A stretch of DNA of 64,000 nt from Phormidesmis sp963710175 (GCA_963710175.1 CAVPZC010000001.1:1984001-2048000); one strand, 5' to 3'. Positions 42,206-50,924 are shown, counted from the stretch's first letter. A program made the numbers and translations. Notes: generated by a model not told the origin, from the letters alone.

Positions 42206-43546
42206 ATGACAGAAGAAAAAGAGATCTATGACGTTGTCATTATTGGGGCAGGCGTCTGTGGCACGGCGCTACTCTATAGCCTGAGCAACTATACCAACGT
42301 CAATAAGATCGCCCTAATTGAAAAAAATGCGGCAGTGGCACTAGTCAACTCTAAGCAGACGAGCAATAGCCAAACGCTGCACTTTGGCGACATTGAAACC
42401 AATTACGCACTAGAAAAAGCCGAAAAGGTTAACCGCGCTGCCACGATGGTGAAAAACTATCTGCTGAAGCACGATCCAGCCCAGGCAATATACACTCAGT
42501 ATCACAAAATGGTGTTGGCGGTGGGATCGGCTGAAGCGGCGTTTTTGCGCGATCGCTACGAAAGTTTCAAGACACTTTTTCCAGCGCTGAAGCTCATTCA
42601 TAGAGAGGAGATTGAGGCGCTTGAACCCAACGTGATTAAGGGGCGATCGCCCGATGAAGAAACCCTGGCCCTCTCTACGCCCGATGGCTACGCAGTCGAT
42701 TATCAAAAGCTCTCGCAGTCGTTTGTCGATAAGGCTGTAGAGCAGGCCGCTCAAGACACTGATAAGTCAGTTGAGCTGATGATGAATACTCGGGTGACAT
42801 CCATTGATCCCGGCGCAGGCAACTATTTGATTAAAACCAACGGTCAAACCATCCTGGCAAAAGCAGTGGCGGTTACCAGCGGGGCGCACAGTCTACTCTT
42901 TGCCAAAGAGCTGGGCTATGGCAAAGAGTACGCATTGCTGAGCGCGGCTGGCAGTTTTTACTTTGCGCCCGCTTTGCTGAATGGCAAGGTGTACATGGTG
43001 CAGATGGCCAAGCTCCCGTTCGCCGCGATTCACGGCGACCCCGAAGTACACGATGCTAGTCAGACTCGGTTTGGGCCCACGGCAAAAGTGTTGCCCATGC
43101 TAGAGCGCCACCGCTACGCCACGGTGTATGAGTATTTCAAGACCGCTGGGCTGAGTTTGGCTGCGTTCAGAAGCTTCTTTGCGATCTTGAGTGAGCTGAC
43201 AATTCTGCGATACATCGTTATGAATTTCATCTACGACATTCCGCTAATTGGAAAGGTTCTCTTTATTCGCGAAGTCAGAAAAATTATTCCCACTATTAAA
43301 CTGAGTGAACTCAAGTTTGCTGCTGGGTATGGCGGCATTCGACCGCAAATTGTCAATTTAAACAACCGTAAACTGGAGATGGGCGAAGCCAAAATCTTAG
43401 GCAAAAATATTCTCTTCAATATCACGCCTTCGCCAGGGGCTTCCACCTGCTTAAAGACGGCGGAAGATGACACCAAGCGGCTGATAGACTTTTTAGGCGC
43501 AGACTACTGGTTTAATCAAGAGAAATTTGGACGAGATCTGGCTTGA
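42206..43546 (+). CDS. mqo: FAD-dependent oxidoreductase, malate:quinone oxidoreductase-like
   Basis: 446 residues. The FAD motif VVIIGAGVCGTALLYSL starts at about residue 10. The segment SKQTSNSQTLHFGDIETNY (about 50-68) is the signature of malate:quinone oxidoreductases, as is VTSGAHSLLFAKELGYG. It would oxidise malate and feed electrons into the quinone pool at the membrane. Few cyanobacteria use an Mqo, so a related 2-hydroxyacid is possible. It stands 42 bp before the NtcA promoter and is on the same strand as, but not part of, the taurine cluster. Confidence 0.75.
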   Translation: MTEEKEIYDVVIIGAGVCGTALLYSLSNYTNVNKIALIEKNAAVALVNSKQTSNSQTLHFGDIETNYALEKAEKVNRAATMVKNYLLKHDPAQAIYTQYHKMVLAVGSAEAAFLRDRYESFKTLFPALKLIHREEIEALEPNVIKGRSPDEETLALSTPDGYAVDYQKLSQSFVDKAVEQAAQDTDKSVELMMNTRVTSIDPGAGNYLIKTNGQTILAKAVAVTSGAHSLLFAKELGYGKEYALLSAAGSFYFAPALLNGKVYMVQMAKLPFAAIHGDPEVHDASQTRFGPTAKVLPMLERHRYATVYEYFKTAGLSLAAFRSFFAILSELTILRYIVMNFIYDIPLIGKVLFIREVRKIIPTIKLSELKFAAGYGGIRPQIVNLNNRKLEMGEAKILGKNILFNITPSPGASTCLKTAEDDTKRLIDFLGADYWFNQEKFGRDLA

Positions 43547-43923
43547 TGCGGGGCGGGCGATCGCTCTTTCCGAGCTATGTAAAAGACTGTAGACTGCTAT
43601 ACAGAAATATAGGAACGATCTGACTACTATCGAACTGTAGCAATCGGTTCTGGGCCTGATCTAGATGTCGGCAGTAGTCTCTCTATACTTCCTATATCTG
43701 GGTCCAAACCATGCCCCCTTCGCTCTAGACACGAAGGAAGGGCGACTGCACAAGCATTTGCTTAAGTGGAACGGGGTGGGTTCTCCCTACGCGACAGCGG
43801 TTTAAGCTGCGCCCTCCCTTGCATTAAAAGACTCTTTAACTATCTCTAGTAGTTTTATTGCAGCTGCACTGGTTAAATCTAGTGGGCTTAGGCGCTCTGA
43901 TAGCTAATCTTGGAGATTTGTCC
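43547..43923 (+). other. Upstream region of the taurine-type cluster
   Basis: 377 bp. It contains the NtcA-type promoter at 43589-43630 and then nearly 290 bp of leader before the chosen ATG of the DUF3445 gene. The frame of that gene is open back to 43858, but that start would add 22 residues with no expected homology. No other feature is seen. Confidence 0.5.
43589..43630 (+). promoter_or_regulatory. NtcA-activated promoter before the DUF3445 gene
   Basis: GTA-GACTGCTA-TAC (43589-43602) is a perfect GTA-N8-TAC NtcA box. Exactly 22 bases later is TACTAT (43625-43630), matching TA-N3-T. This is the canonical class II NtcA promoter layout of cyanobacteria, used under nitrogen limitation. Confidence 0.8.
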
Positions 43924-44838
43924 ATGTATCTGCCGTTTGCCCCAGCAAAAGAACGCCCGACTATGGGGCTACAGTCACTTGCTCTGCAAGACTGGCTCGA
44001 AATTGACCAGACTTTTATCTCTCAGCTAACTGAAAAAGCGCGGCTCTTGACCGACCGCTATCAAGATGTGTTTGGCGCTCTAGCCCATACCCAATCGGCC
44101 CAACAGGAGGCTTTAGAGTTGTTGGCAGCGCATTTGCTACAGGTTTTCCCGTCGGTCTATCGTCCCCTAAACGAAGGATCAGCCGGACTCTACAATCTAA
44201 AGACGCAGCAAACCTGGAAATTTTCAGATTTTGCAGCAGCGCCGCTCGATCTGGCCGGACGCCTGGTGCAAGAAGATCTCTGCCTGATGTTGCCAGCCGC
44301 GTCGGGCTACCGTCTGGCGGCGGCATCGGTCTGCTTTCCGCTGCGGTGGCGTCTAGCCGACAAGCTAGGCCAGCCTATCGGCCAAATTCATCAGCACGTA
44401 CCGCACTATACTCAGCGGCTGGAGCGCCCGGTAGACAATATGTTTTCTCGCCTGCGGGCAGATTTCCCTAGCCTGCGATTTAACTGGAGCTTAGTGGATT
44501 CTCCCGAACTATATCTAGGACAGGAAAAGCAGATAACCGATTTCGCCCCCACCATCACCGCTGACAATGCCGGACAAACGCTGTGGCTACGGGTTGAACG
44601 TCAGGCTCTCAGGCGATTGAGTATCAGCCAGGGAATCTTGTTCACCATTCGCACGCACATCTATCCGCTGGTGCAGGTGACGCAGTCTGCTGAAGTCGCC
44701 GCTCAGCTCGCCCAAGCAGTCCAGTCTCTCAGCCCAGATATGCAGATCTACAAAAACTTACTGCCCTTTAAAGCAGCGCTGCTAAACTACCTGGACCGCT
44801 GTATGTCCGTTCACAATCGGTCTGGCGTATCAGTCTAG
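43924..44838 (+). CDS. DUF3445 protein, heme-dependent oxidative N-demethylase-like
   Basis: About 304 residues from the chosen ATG (MYLPFAPAKERPTMG). The DUF3445 family pattern is visible: VQEDLCLMLP, YRLAAASVCFPLRWRL, GQPIGQIHQHVPHY (His residues that may bind heme or substrate) and LWLRVERQALRRL near the end. The characterised relative is a heme-dependent oxidative N-demethylase acting on a methylated amine. It is the first gene after the NtcA promoter, 32 bp before the SDR gene, which suggests it frees the amine (for example taurine) from an N-methylated form. The substrate is inference. Confidence 0.85.
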   Translation: MYLPFAPAKERPTMGLQSLALQDWLEIDQTFISQLTEKARLLTDRYQDVFGALAHTQSAQQEALELLAAHLLQVFPSVYRPLNEGSAGLYNLKTQQTWKFSDFAAAPLDLAGRLVQEDLCLMLPAASGYRLAAASVCFPLRWRLADKLGQPIGQIHQHVPHYTQRLERPVDNMFSRLRADFPSLRFNWSLVDSPELYLGQEKQITDFAPTITADNAGQTLWLRVERQALRRLSISQGILFTIRTHIYPLVQVTQSAEVAAQLAQAVQSLSPDMQIYKNLLPFKAALLNYLDRCMSVHNRSGVSV

Positions 44839-44870
44839 ATCGGTTTTCAGTCCTTATTTTCTATAGTTTT

Positions 44871-45650
44871 ATGGCGATCGCACTTCACAACCAAACTGTC
44901 CTCATCACTGGAGCCAGCAGCGGCATCGGAGCGGCCTGCGCCCGTTTTTTTGCAGAGGCCGGAGCCCGACTAATTTTGTCTGCCCGTCGGAAAGACAAGC
45001 TCCAAGCGCTAGCTGACGAACTGAGCAAAACGTACAAGGCCCAGTCTCTGCTTCTCCCTCTAGATGTGCAGCAGTCTGATGCTGTCACCTCAGCGATTGA
45101 CAACCTGCCTGCCGACTGGCGAGAAATTGACGTACTGATCAACAATGCGGGCCTCAGCCGTGGCCTAGACAAACAGTACGAAGTGTCTCTGCAAGACTGC
45201 GAAGAGATGATCGACACCAACATTAAAGGGCTACTGTATGTCACTCGGGCAGTGGTCCCCAATATGGTCGAGCGCGGCCAAGGGCATGTCATTAACATCG
45301 GCTCTATCGCTGCCCACTATACCTATCCGGGCGGCAGCGTTTACTGCGCAACTAAAGCCGCCGTCAAAGTGCTCTCAGAAGGATTGAAGATGGACCTGTT
45401 GGGAACACCTATAAGAGTCACAAATATTGAACCGGGCTTTGTTGAAACAGAGTTTAGCGACGTGCGTTTTCGCGGCGATACCGACCGCGCTAAAAGCGTT
45501 TATAAAGGCATGACAGCGCTCACTTCTGAAGACATTGCCGAACTGATCTTGTTTGCGGCCACCCGTCCGCCTCACGTCAATATTAGTGAACTCTATGTGA
45601 TTCCTACCGATCAGTCATCCAGTACTCTCATTCATCGGCGTGACTCATGA
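44871..45650 (+). CDS. SDR, sulfoacetaldehyde-reductase (IsfD)-like
   Basis: 259 residues, YdfG/IsfD-type SDR. Motifs: TGASSGIG (about 14-21), NNAG (about 90), catalytic Ser145, Tyr158 and Lys162, all in place. The segment IEPGFVETEFSDVRFRGD is typical of the YdfG group, which includes sulfoacetaldehyde, malonic-semialdehyde and serine dehydrogenases. Next to a TauE-like exporter (4-base ATGA overlap) and a taurine aminotransferase, the likely reaction is NADPH reduction of sulfoacetaldehyde to isethionate. The exact substrate cannot be read from sequence. Confidence 0.85.
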   Translation: MAIALHNQTVLITGASSGIGAACARFFAEAGARLILSARRKDKLQALADELSKTYKAQSLLLPLDVQQSDAVTSAIDNLPADWREIDVLINNAGLSRGLDKQYEVSLQDCEEMIDTNIKGLLYVTRAVVPNMVERGQGHVINIGSIAAHYTYPGGSVYCATKAAVKVLSEGLKMDLLGTPIRVTNIEPGFVETEFSDVRFRGDTDRAKSVYKGMTALTSEDIAELILFAATRPPHVNISELYVIPTDQSSSTLIHRRDS

Positions 45651-46375
45651 CGATAGAAACCGTTACTATCGTCACCACCTGTTTCGCAGCTTTTATCCAG
45701 GGCGCTTCGGGGTTTGGCTTTGCGCTGGTCGTTGTCCCGATGCTATCGGGGTTGATCAGTATTTACGTGCTGGCTCCCATGGTGGCGCTGTCTGTCTTGA
45801 TCATTAATCTGCTCCTGTCTCTTCACTATCGCCGCGCTTTTGAGCCGACTGTTGTATTGCCGCTGCTGTTTGGCTCAGCGTTGGGCATTCCCATCGGCTT
45901 TTACGCGCTGCAACAGGTGCCTGCCTCGTGGCTGCTGACGGCGCTGGGGCTGTTGATTTTGCTCTACGCTGTCTATGCTTTATCAGGGCTAGCAATGCCG
46001 GTTTTAAAGTCGCAGCGGTGGATTTACGGCGCTGGCTTTTTATCAGGAATTCTGACCGGTAGCTACAATCTGCCTGGGCCGCCAGTTATTCTATACGGCA
46101 ACAGTCAGGCCTGGGCTCAGGCTAGGTTTAAAGGCAACTTGACCAGCTTTTTTGGGGCAAATGCGGTCTTAGTCGTGATTGGTCATGGCTTGCAGCATCG
46201 CATCTCTGAGACGGTGATCCATCGCTTTTTGATCTCGCTGCCGGGCATTGCCATCGGGTTGCTTCTAGGGATTGTGCTGTCCCAGTTCTTCAATCCTGTG
46301 GTGTTTCGCAAAGTGGTTTTGGGAGTGCTGGCAGTAGCTGGCCTTCGGCTGTTGATTGTGGGGGTGTGGTCGTGA
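45647..46375 (+). CDS. TauE/SafE-family anion exporter (IsfE-like role)
   Basis: 242 residues with about eight membrane helices. The family repeats appear twice: FAAFIQGASGFGFALVVVP near the N-terminus and GFLSGILTGSYNLPGPPVILY in the middle. TauE/SafE members export sulfite, sulfoacetate or isethionate. Translation is coupled to the SDR gene by an ATGA overlap. With an IsfD-like reductase and no Xsc in sight, isethionate is the more likely cargo than sulfite. Confidence 0.88.
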   Translation: MTIETVTIVTTCFAAFIQGASGFGFALVVVPMLSGLISIYVLAPMVALSVLIINLLLSLHYRRAFEPTVVLPLLFGSALGIPIGFYALQQVPASWLLTALGLLILLYAVYALSGLAMPVLKSQRWIYGAGFLSGILTGSYNLPGPPVILYGNSQAWAQARFKGNLTSFFGANAVLVVIGHGLQHRISETVIHRFLISLPGIAIGLLLGIVLSQFFNPVVFRKVVLGVLAVAGLRLLIVGVWS

Positions 46376-46475
46376 TTTCATAGGGGTCAGACAGTTTTGG
46401 CAGGTCTCTCTTAAAGCTGTTTTGGGAGAGCATTTTCAGATGCGATTTTTGCACTATCTGCCTTCTTGCTTAACC

Positions 46476-46517
46476 GTATCCCGAGATACATCGGCGTATC
46501 TTTTGAGTTGTTACTGT
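46476..46517 (+). promoter_or_regulatory. NtcA-activated promoter before the aminotransferase
   Basis: GTA-TCCCGAGA-TAC (46476-46489) is a perfect NtcA box and also an extended palindrome (GTATC...GATAC). Exactly 22 bases later lies TACTGT (46512-46517), matching TA-N3-T. It gives the aminotransferase and importer genes their own nitrogen-responsive promoter. Confidence 0.78.
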
Positions 46518-46589
46518 GTGCGAATACGGCGCTTCATGGGCAAGAATGCAGATATCTTTCCAAACATTTTTCACTAGGAGTATCTTCAA

Positions 46590-47993
46590 ATGGTTGCCGG
46601 TCTAAATCCAGATAAGCTAAGTCTCAGCAAGTCCGATGATTTGGGCAAAATGGATGCCGATTCGCTGTGGCACGGGATGGCGCAGCACAAGCCGTTTGCC
46701 CAGAAACCACCCAAATGCATTCAGCGGGGCACGGGCTGCTATGTCACCGATGCCGATGGCGTAGAGTATTTCGACGGCGTCTCTGGCCTGTGGTGTGTGA
46801 ATGTGGGCTACGGGCGTCAGGAGCTAGCTGATGTCGCCTACGAGCAGATGCTGAACCTGTCTTACTCGCCGCTGACGATGAGTCACGAGCCCGGCATTCG
46901 GCTGGCTCATAAACTTTTAGAGCTGCTGGGCTATGCGGGCAAAGTGTTTTTCTCTACCAGCGGCTCAGAAGCGAATGAAACCGCCTTTAAAGTTGCCCGC
47001 CAGTATCAGGCGCAAACCGCACCCGTCGGCGCTGGGCCGCGCTATAAGTTTATCTCTCGCTACCGGGGCTATCACGGCCATACAATGGGGGCGCTGAGTG
47101 CGACTGCTCAGGCCGAGCGCAAGTTGAAGTATGAGCCGCTAGTGCCGGGCTTTATGCACGTCGCGCCGCCTTACTATTACCGCTTTGGCGATGGCCAGCC
47201 GGAAGATGTTTATAATGCTGCCTGCCTGCGCGATCTGGAGATGACTATCTGCTATGAGGGGGCCGAGTCGATTGCGGGGGTGATTGTTGAACCGATTATT
47301 TCGGGGGGCGGGGTGATTGTACCGCCAGCAGGTTATTTGCGCGGGGTGAGAGAGATTTGTGATCGCACTGGCATCCTTCTCATCTACGACGAAGTGGTCA
47401 ACGGCTTTGGTCGCACAGGCCGCATGTTTGGCCATCATCACTGGGGGGTTGAGCCCGACATTATTACCTTTGCCAAAGGGCTGACCAGTGGTTACATGCC
47501 GCTCTCGGCTACCGTGGTTAAACAACATATTTTTGAAGCTTTTCTAGATGAGCCGGGGAGCGATCGCCATTTCCGCCACATTAGCACCTACGGCGGCACA
47601 CCCGTCTCCACCGCTGTCGGCCTGCGCAATATTGAAATTGTCGAACGAGAGCGCCTAGCAGAACGCGCCGCTGAAATGGGCGAGTACCTGATGGGTCGGT
47701 TGCAGCGACTGCTGGAGCATCCTAAGGTGGGCGACGTGCGCGGCAAAGGGCTGCTGTTAGGCGTGGAGCTGGTCAAAGACAAAGTCAGTAAAACGCCTTT
47801 GGACGATGCCAGCATTATGGCGGTGATCAAGTACTGTATGGATCAGCGGGTGATGATTGGTCGCAACACTAACACCATTCCTGGATTTACTAACGTGCTA
47901 ATTTTGTGCCCGCCTCTGGTGATGACCCGCGAAGAAGCTGACCGGTTGGCAGACACTCTGTATCAGGCGGTGTTTGCGCTAGATCAGAGATAA
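46590..47993 (+). CDS. tpa: Class III aminotransferase, taurine:pyruvate aminotransferase-like
   Basis: 467 residues, PLP fold type I. SGSEANETAFKVAR (about 130), DEVVNGFGRTG (PLP-contact Asp) and FAKGLTSGY with Schiff-base Lys296 are visible. HKPFAQK, VSGLWCVNVGYGR and ILCPPLVMT match what I remember of taurine:pyruvate aminotransferase (Tpa) more than other omega-aminotransferases. The reaction would be taurine + pyruvate to sulfoacetaldehyde + alanine. The start has AGGAG 10 bases upstream. TauC, TauA and TauB follow at once, which supports taurine. Confidence 0.87.
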   Translation: MVAGLNPDKLSLSKSDDLGKMDADSLWHGMAQHKPFAQKPPKCIQRGTGCYVTDADGVEYFDGVSGLWCVNVGYGRQELADVAYEQMLNLSYSPLTMSHEPGIRLAHKLLELLGYAGKVFFSTSGSEANETAFKVARQYQAQTAPVGAGPRYKFISRYRGYHGHTMGALSATAQAERKLKYEPLVPGFMHVAPPYYYRFGDGQPEDVYNAACLRDLEMTICYEGAESIAGVIVEPIISGGGVIVPPAGYLRGVREICDRTGILLIYDEVVNGFGRTGRMFGHHHWGVEPDIITFAKGLTSGYMPLSATVVKQHIFEAFLDEPGSDRHFRHISTYGGTPVSTAVGLRNIEIVERERLAERAAEMGEYLMGRLQRLLEHPKVGDVRGKGLLLGVELVKDKVSKTPLDDASIMAVIKYCMDQRVMIGRNTNTIPGFTNVLILCPPLVMTREEADRLADTLYQAVFALDQR

Positions 47994-48048
47994 ATCTGTT
48001 GTCTGAAGATCAACCAGCTCAGCCCGACTGTCGATTTTGGTATTCGCT

Positions 48049-48903
48049 ATGACGACCTCTCAAGAGCCCATCAACCAAAATGTGCCATTGAAACCGCAGC
48101 CGCCGCCAAGAAAGTCAAAATCTACTAAAAAACCATTCAGGCTATCTTCTCGGGCGCTGTCGTTCATCTCGGTGATGACGGCCTTACTTCTATGGTTTTT
48201 GGTGACCAATCTGCAGCTGGTTGATCCGCTGTTCTTTCCTTCCCCGCAGAGCGTGTGGGCGGCTTTTGTAGATATCTTGCAAAACGGCTATAAGGGGCGA
48301 TCGCTCCTCTCTCACATTGGCTCTAGTATGTGGCGGCTGTTGTTCGCCTTTGCGCTGGCGTTTGGCCTGGCCGTCCCGATGGGATTGGCCAGCGGCTACT
48401 TCAAGCCGGTCCGGGCAGTGATCGATCCGTTCATCGAGTTTTACAGGCCGCTGCCGCCGCTGGCCTACTACACGCTGATTGTGATCTGGCTGGGTATTGA
48501 AGATGCTTCCAAGATTGCACTGTTGTTTTTAGCCGGGTTCGCGCCGCTGTATATTGCTATGGTAGCGGGGGTACAGCGGGTGCCTCGCGATCGCATCAAC
48601 GCCGCCCTCTCTTTGGGATCTTCTCAGTGGCAGGTCTTCACTCAGGTGGTTTTTCCTTCCTGTTTGCCAGAGCTGTTTACCGGGCTGCGCACCGCGCTGG
48701 GCTTTATGTATACCACCCTGGTCGCAGCTGAAATGGTCGCGGCTGTTTCGGGCATCGGCTGGATGGTGTTGGATGCCAGTAAGTTTCTGCGTAGCGACAT
48801 TATCTTTGTCGGCATTTTGATTATGGGGGCGATCGCGATCGCTCTCGACTTAGGACTGCGCTGGCTGCAAACCCGCTATCTGCCCTGGGTGGGACGCGAA
48901 TAG
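48049..48903 (+). CDS. tauC: Taurine/sulfonate-type ABC permease
   Basis: 284 residues from ATG 48049 (MTTSQEP); an in-frame TTG 12 bases earlier is unlikely. About six membrane helices, with the EAA loop NAALSLGSSQWQVFTQVVFP characteristic of SsuC/TauC permeases. It forms the membrane channel of the importer with TauA and TauB; it lies 55 bp after the aminotransferase gene. Assigned to taurine because of TauA and the aminotransferase. Confidence 0.92.
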   Translation: MTTSQEPINQNVPLKPQPPPRKSKSTKKPFRLSSRALSFISVMTALLLWFLVTNLQLVDPLFFPSPQSVWAAFVDILQNGYKGRSLLSHIGSSMWRLLFAFALAFGLAVPMGLASGYFKPVRAVIDPFIEFYRPLPPLAYYTLIVIWLGIEDASKIALLFLAGFAPLYIAMVAGVQRVPRDRINAALSLGSSQWQVFTQVVFPSCLPELFTGLRTALGFMYTTLVAAEMVAAVSGIGWMVLDASKFLRSDIIFVGILIMGAIAIALDLGLRWLQTRYLPWVGRE

Positions 48904-48974
48904 CCCACTCTCATTTCTCTAATTCAAACACTCATAGATCACCACTCATAGAATCACCAAACCCATAGCCCACT

Positions 48975-50057
48975 ATGTTTAAGTTCAAACGCCTATTTAG
49001 AAGACAGTTCACCGTTTTGCTGGGTTTGCTTAGCATGGCGTTGATCATCTCTCTCGCCGCCTGCACCAAGCCTTCAGAGCCCTCTGCCAGCGCACCTGAA
49101 GCTGCGGGTAGTGGAGCCATGCCGACCGAATTTCGCATCGGCTATCAGGTAGTTCCCAATGCCGAACTGCTTACTAAAAACTTGGGGTTCGCCGAAGAAA
49201 AATTCCCCGATGTCGATATCAAGTGGCTGCCCTTTGACTCGGGTCGGGATGTCAATACCGCTATGGTCTCAGGCGGTCTCGACGTGGGTCTGGCCGGTTC
49301 AGTTCCGGTCTCCACTGGCATCGCCCAAAGCCTGCCCTACCAGGTGTACTTTATCCACGATGTGATTGGCGACAACGAAGCACTGGCAGTAACCAAAGCC
49401 TCTGGTATCACCAGCATGGCCGATCTCCCCGGCAAGAAAATTGGCGTTCCCTTCGGTTCTACAACTCATTTCAGCTTACTCTCGGCGCTGAAGCAAGAAG
49501 ACATTGAACCTGGCGATGTCCAGATTCTCGATATGCAGCCTCAGGACATGCTGGCCGCCTGGCAGCGAGGCGATATCGACGGCGGCTTTGTCTGGCACCC
49601 AACCCTGTCAAAAATGTTGGAAGCGGACGGTACTGTTCTAGTGACCGCTAAGCAGCTGGCAGAAGACGGCATTGTCACTGCCGACTTGGGCATTGTCAGC
49701 AAAGACTTTGTTGCTGCCTATCCCGACTTTCTCACTGGCTATGTAGCAGCCTTGGATGAAGCGGTTAAGTTTTACCGAGAAGACCCCGAAGCCGCCTCCG
49801 AAGCCATGTCAGCCGAAATCAGTCTCTCTCCCGAAGAGAGCTTGAGCGTGATGGATGAACTGGTGTGGCTCGACGCGGCAGAGCAGGCTTCCGATCAGTA
49901 CTTAGGGACGCCCGACGCGCCTGGTGCCATGAGCCAAGTGCTAAAAGACTCCGCCGAATTCATGGTAGAGCAGGATGCCATCCCGTCTGCCCCCGATCTG
50001 GAGGCCTACAAGGCCGCGCTGTACAATCAGGCCGTGGCTGAGGACGCAGAAGCTTAG
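48975..50057 (+). CDS. tauA: Taurine ABC substrate-binding lipoprotein
   Basis: 360 residues. A lipoprotein signal ends with SLAAC. The binding domain (about 45-330) shares a run of features with E. coli TauA: FDSGRDVNTAMVSGGLDVGL, PFGSTTHFSLLSALK, EPGDVQILDMQPQDMLAAWQ and RGDIDGGFVWHP. These are specific to the TauA branch rather than SsuA. The C-terminal 30 residues are extra. It captures taurine in the periplasm. Confidence 0.92.
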   Translation: MFKFKRLFRRQFTVLLGLLSMALIISLAACTKPSEPSASAPEAAGSGAMPTEFRIGYQVVPNAELLTKNLGFAEEKFPDVDIKWLPFDSGRDVNTAMVSGGLDVGLAGSVPVSTGIAQSLPYQVYFIHDVIGDNEALAVTKASGITSMADLPGKKIGVPFGSTTHFSLLSALKQEDIEPGDVQILDMQPQDMLAAWQRGDIDGGFVWHPTLSKMLEADGTVLVTAKQLAEDGIVTADLGIVSKDFVAAYPDFLTGYVAALDEAVKFYREDPEAASEAMSAEISLSPEESLSVMDELVWLDAAEQASDQYLGTPDAPGAMSQVLKDSAEFMVEQDAIPSAPDLEAYKAALYNQAVAEDAEA

Positions 50058-50096
50058 TCCGCCTTTACCCTGCTCCTACCGCACTGAGGTTTTACC

Positions 50097-50924
50097 ATGG
50101 TTCGCTCTTCTACGCTTCCTACCACAACCGAAACCGGTTCAGATGCAGCCCTAATCTCTCTCAAAAATATCGATCTGGTCTACGACGTTGACGGCGGCGC
50201 GCCCTTTAAAGCGCTACACAATCTCGATCTAGATCTCAATAGCGGTGATTTTGTCTGTGCGATTGGACCGTCTGGCTGTGGTAAAACCTCTTTGCTGCGA
50301 GTGTTGGCCGGATATGAGAGACCCACCCAAGGGTCTGTATCTGTAGACGGTCGCCCTCACACTAAGCCTGATGCTGAGGTGGGGGTAGTTTTTCAGCAGC
50401 CCAATCTCTTTCCCTGGCTAACCATTGAAAAAAACGTAGATTTTGGCCCTCGCATGAAGGGCATCGACAAACATGAGCGGCGGCAGCGGGTGAGCCGCTT
50501 TTTAGACATGGTGAGTTTGGTCGAAGCCGCCAAGAAGTTGCCCCATCAGCTTTCTGGGGGGATGAAGCAGCGGGCGGCGATCGCCCGTGCCCTAGCCGCC
50601 GACCCCAAGGTCATCCTGATGGACGAACCCTTCGGGGCGCTGGATGCTTTCACTCGCGAATCGATGCAAATGGGCTTACACAACATCTGGCGAAAGACCC
50701 ACAAAACCATTTTCTTCATCACTCACGATGTCGAAGAAGCGCTGCTGCTCTCCACCCGAATTATTCTCATGTATGCCAACCCTGGCCGCATTGTAGAAGA
50801 TATTTCCAATCCTTTTTCAGCCCAGCTAGAGAAAACTTCGCCCTCTGAGCTGCGAGTTTCAAAGGACTTCATTGAAATGCGAGAGTACCTGGTACGACGC
50901 ATTAAAGAATCGGGAGAGTATTGA
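50097..50924 (+). CDS. tauB: Taurine/sulfonate ABC ATP-binding protein
   Basis: 275 residues. Walker A GPSGCGKTSL (about 59-68), Q-loop VVFQQPNLFPW, signature LSGGMKQRAAIARAL, Walker B VILMDEPFGALDAF and the switch His in FFITHDVEEAL. Last gene of the cluster, 39 bp after tauA, followed by a hairpin at 50964-50993. Confidence 0.94.
   Translation: MVRSSTLPTTTETGSDAALISLKNIDLVYDVDGGAPFKALHNLDLDLNSGDFVCAIGPSGCGKTSLLRVLAGYERPTQGSVSVDGRPHTKPDAEVGVVFQQPNLFPWLTIEKNVDFGPRMKGIDKHERRQRVSRFLDMVSLVEAAKKLPHQLSGGMKQRAAIARALAADPKVILMDEPFGALDAFTRESMQMGLHNIWRKTHKTIFFITHDVEEALLLSTRIILMYANPGRIVEDISNPFSAQLEKTSPSELRVSKDFIEMREYLVRRIKESGEY

Noticed and set aside
43858..43923. Upstream start of the DUF3445 gene
   Set aside because: The extra 22 residues are hydrophobic and not expected in the family; ATG 43924 directly precedes the conserved YLPFAPAKERP segment.
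44871..46375. Sulfite export after Xsc-type taurine breakdown
   Set aside because: No sulfoacetaldehyde acetyltransferase or phosphotransacetylase is present in the window, while an IsfD-like reductase is; isethionate export fits better, though a distant xsc cannot be excluded.
46356..46577. 73-residue frame between the TauE-like and aminotransferase genes
   Set aside because: It overlaps the end of the TauE-like gene and covers the NtcA promoter; composition is not protein-like.
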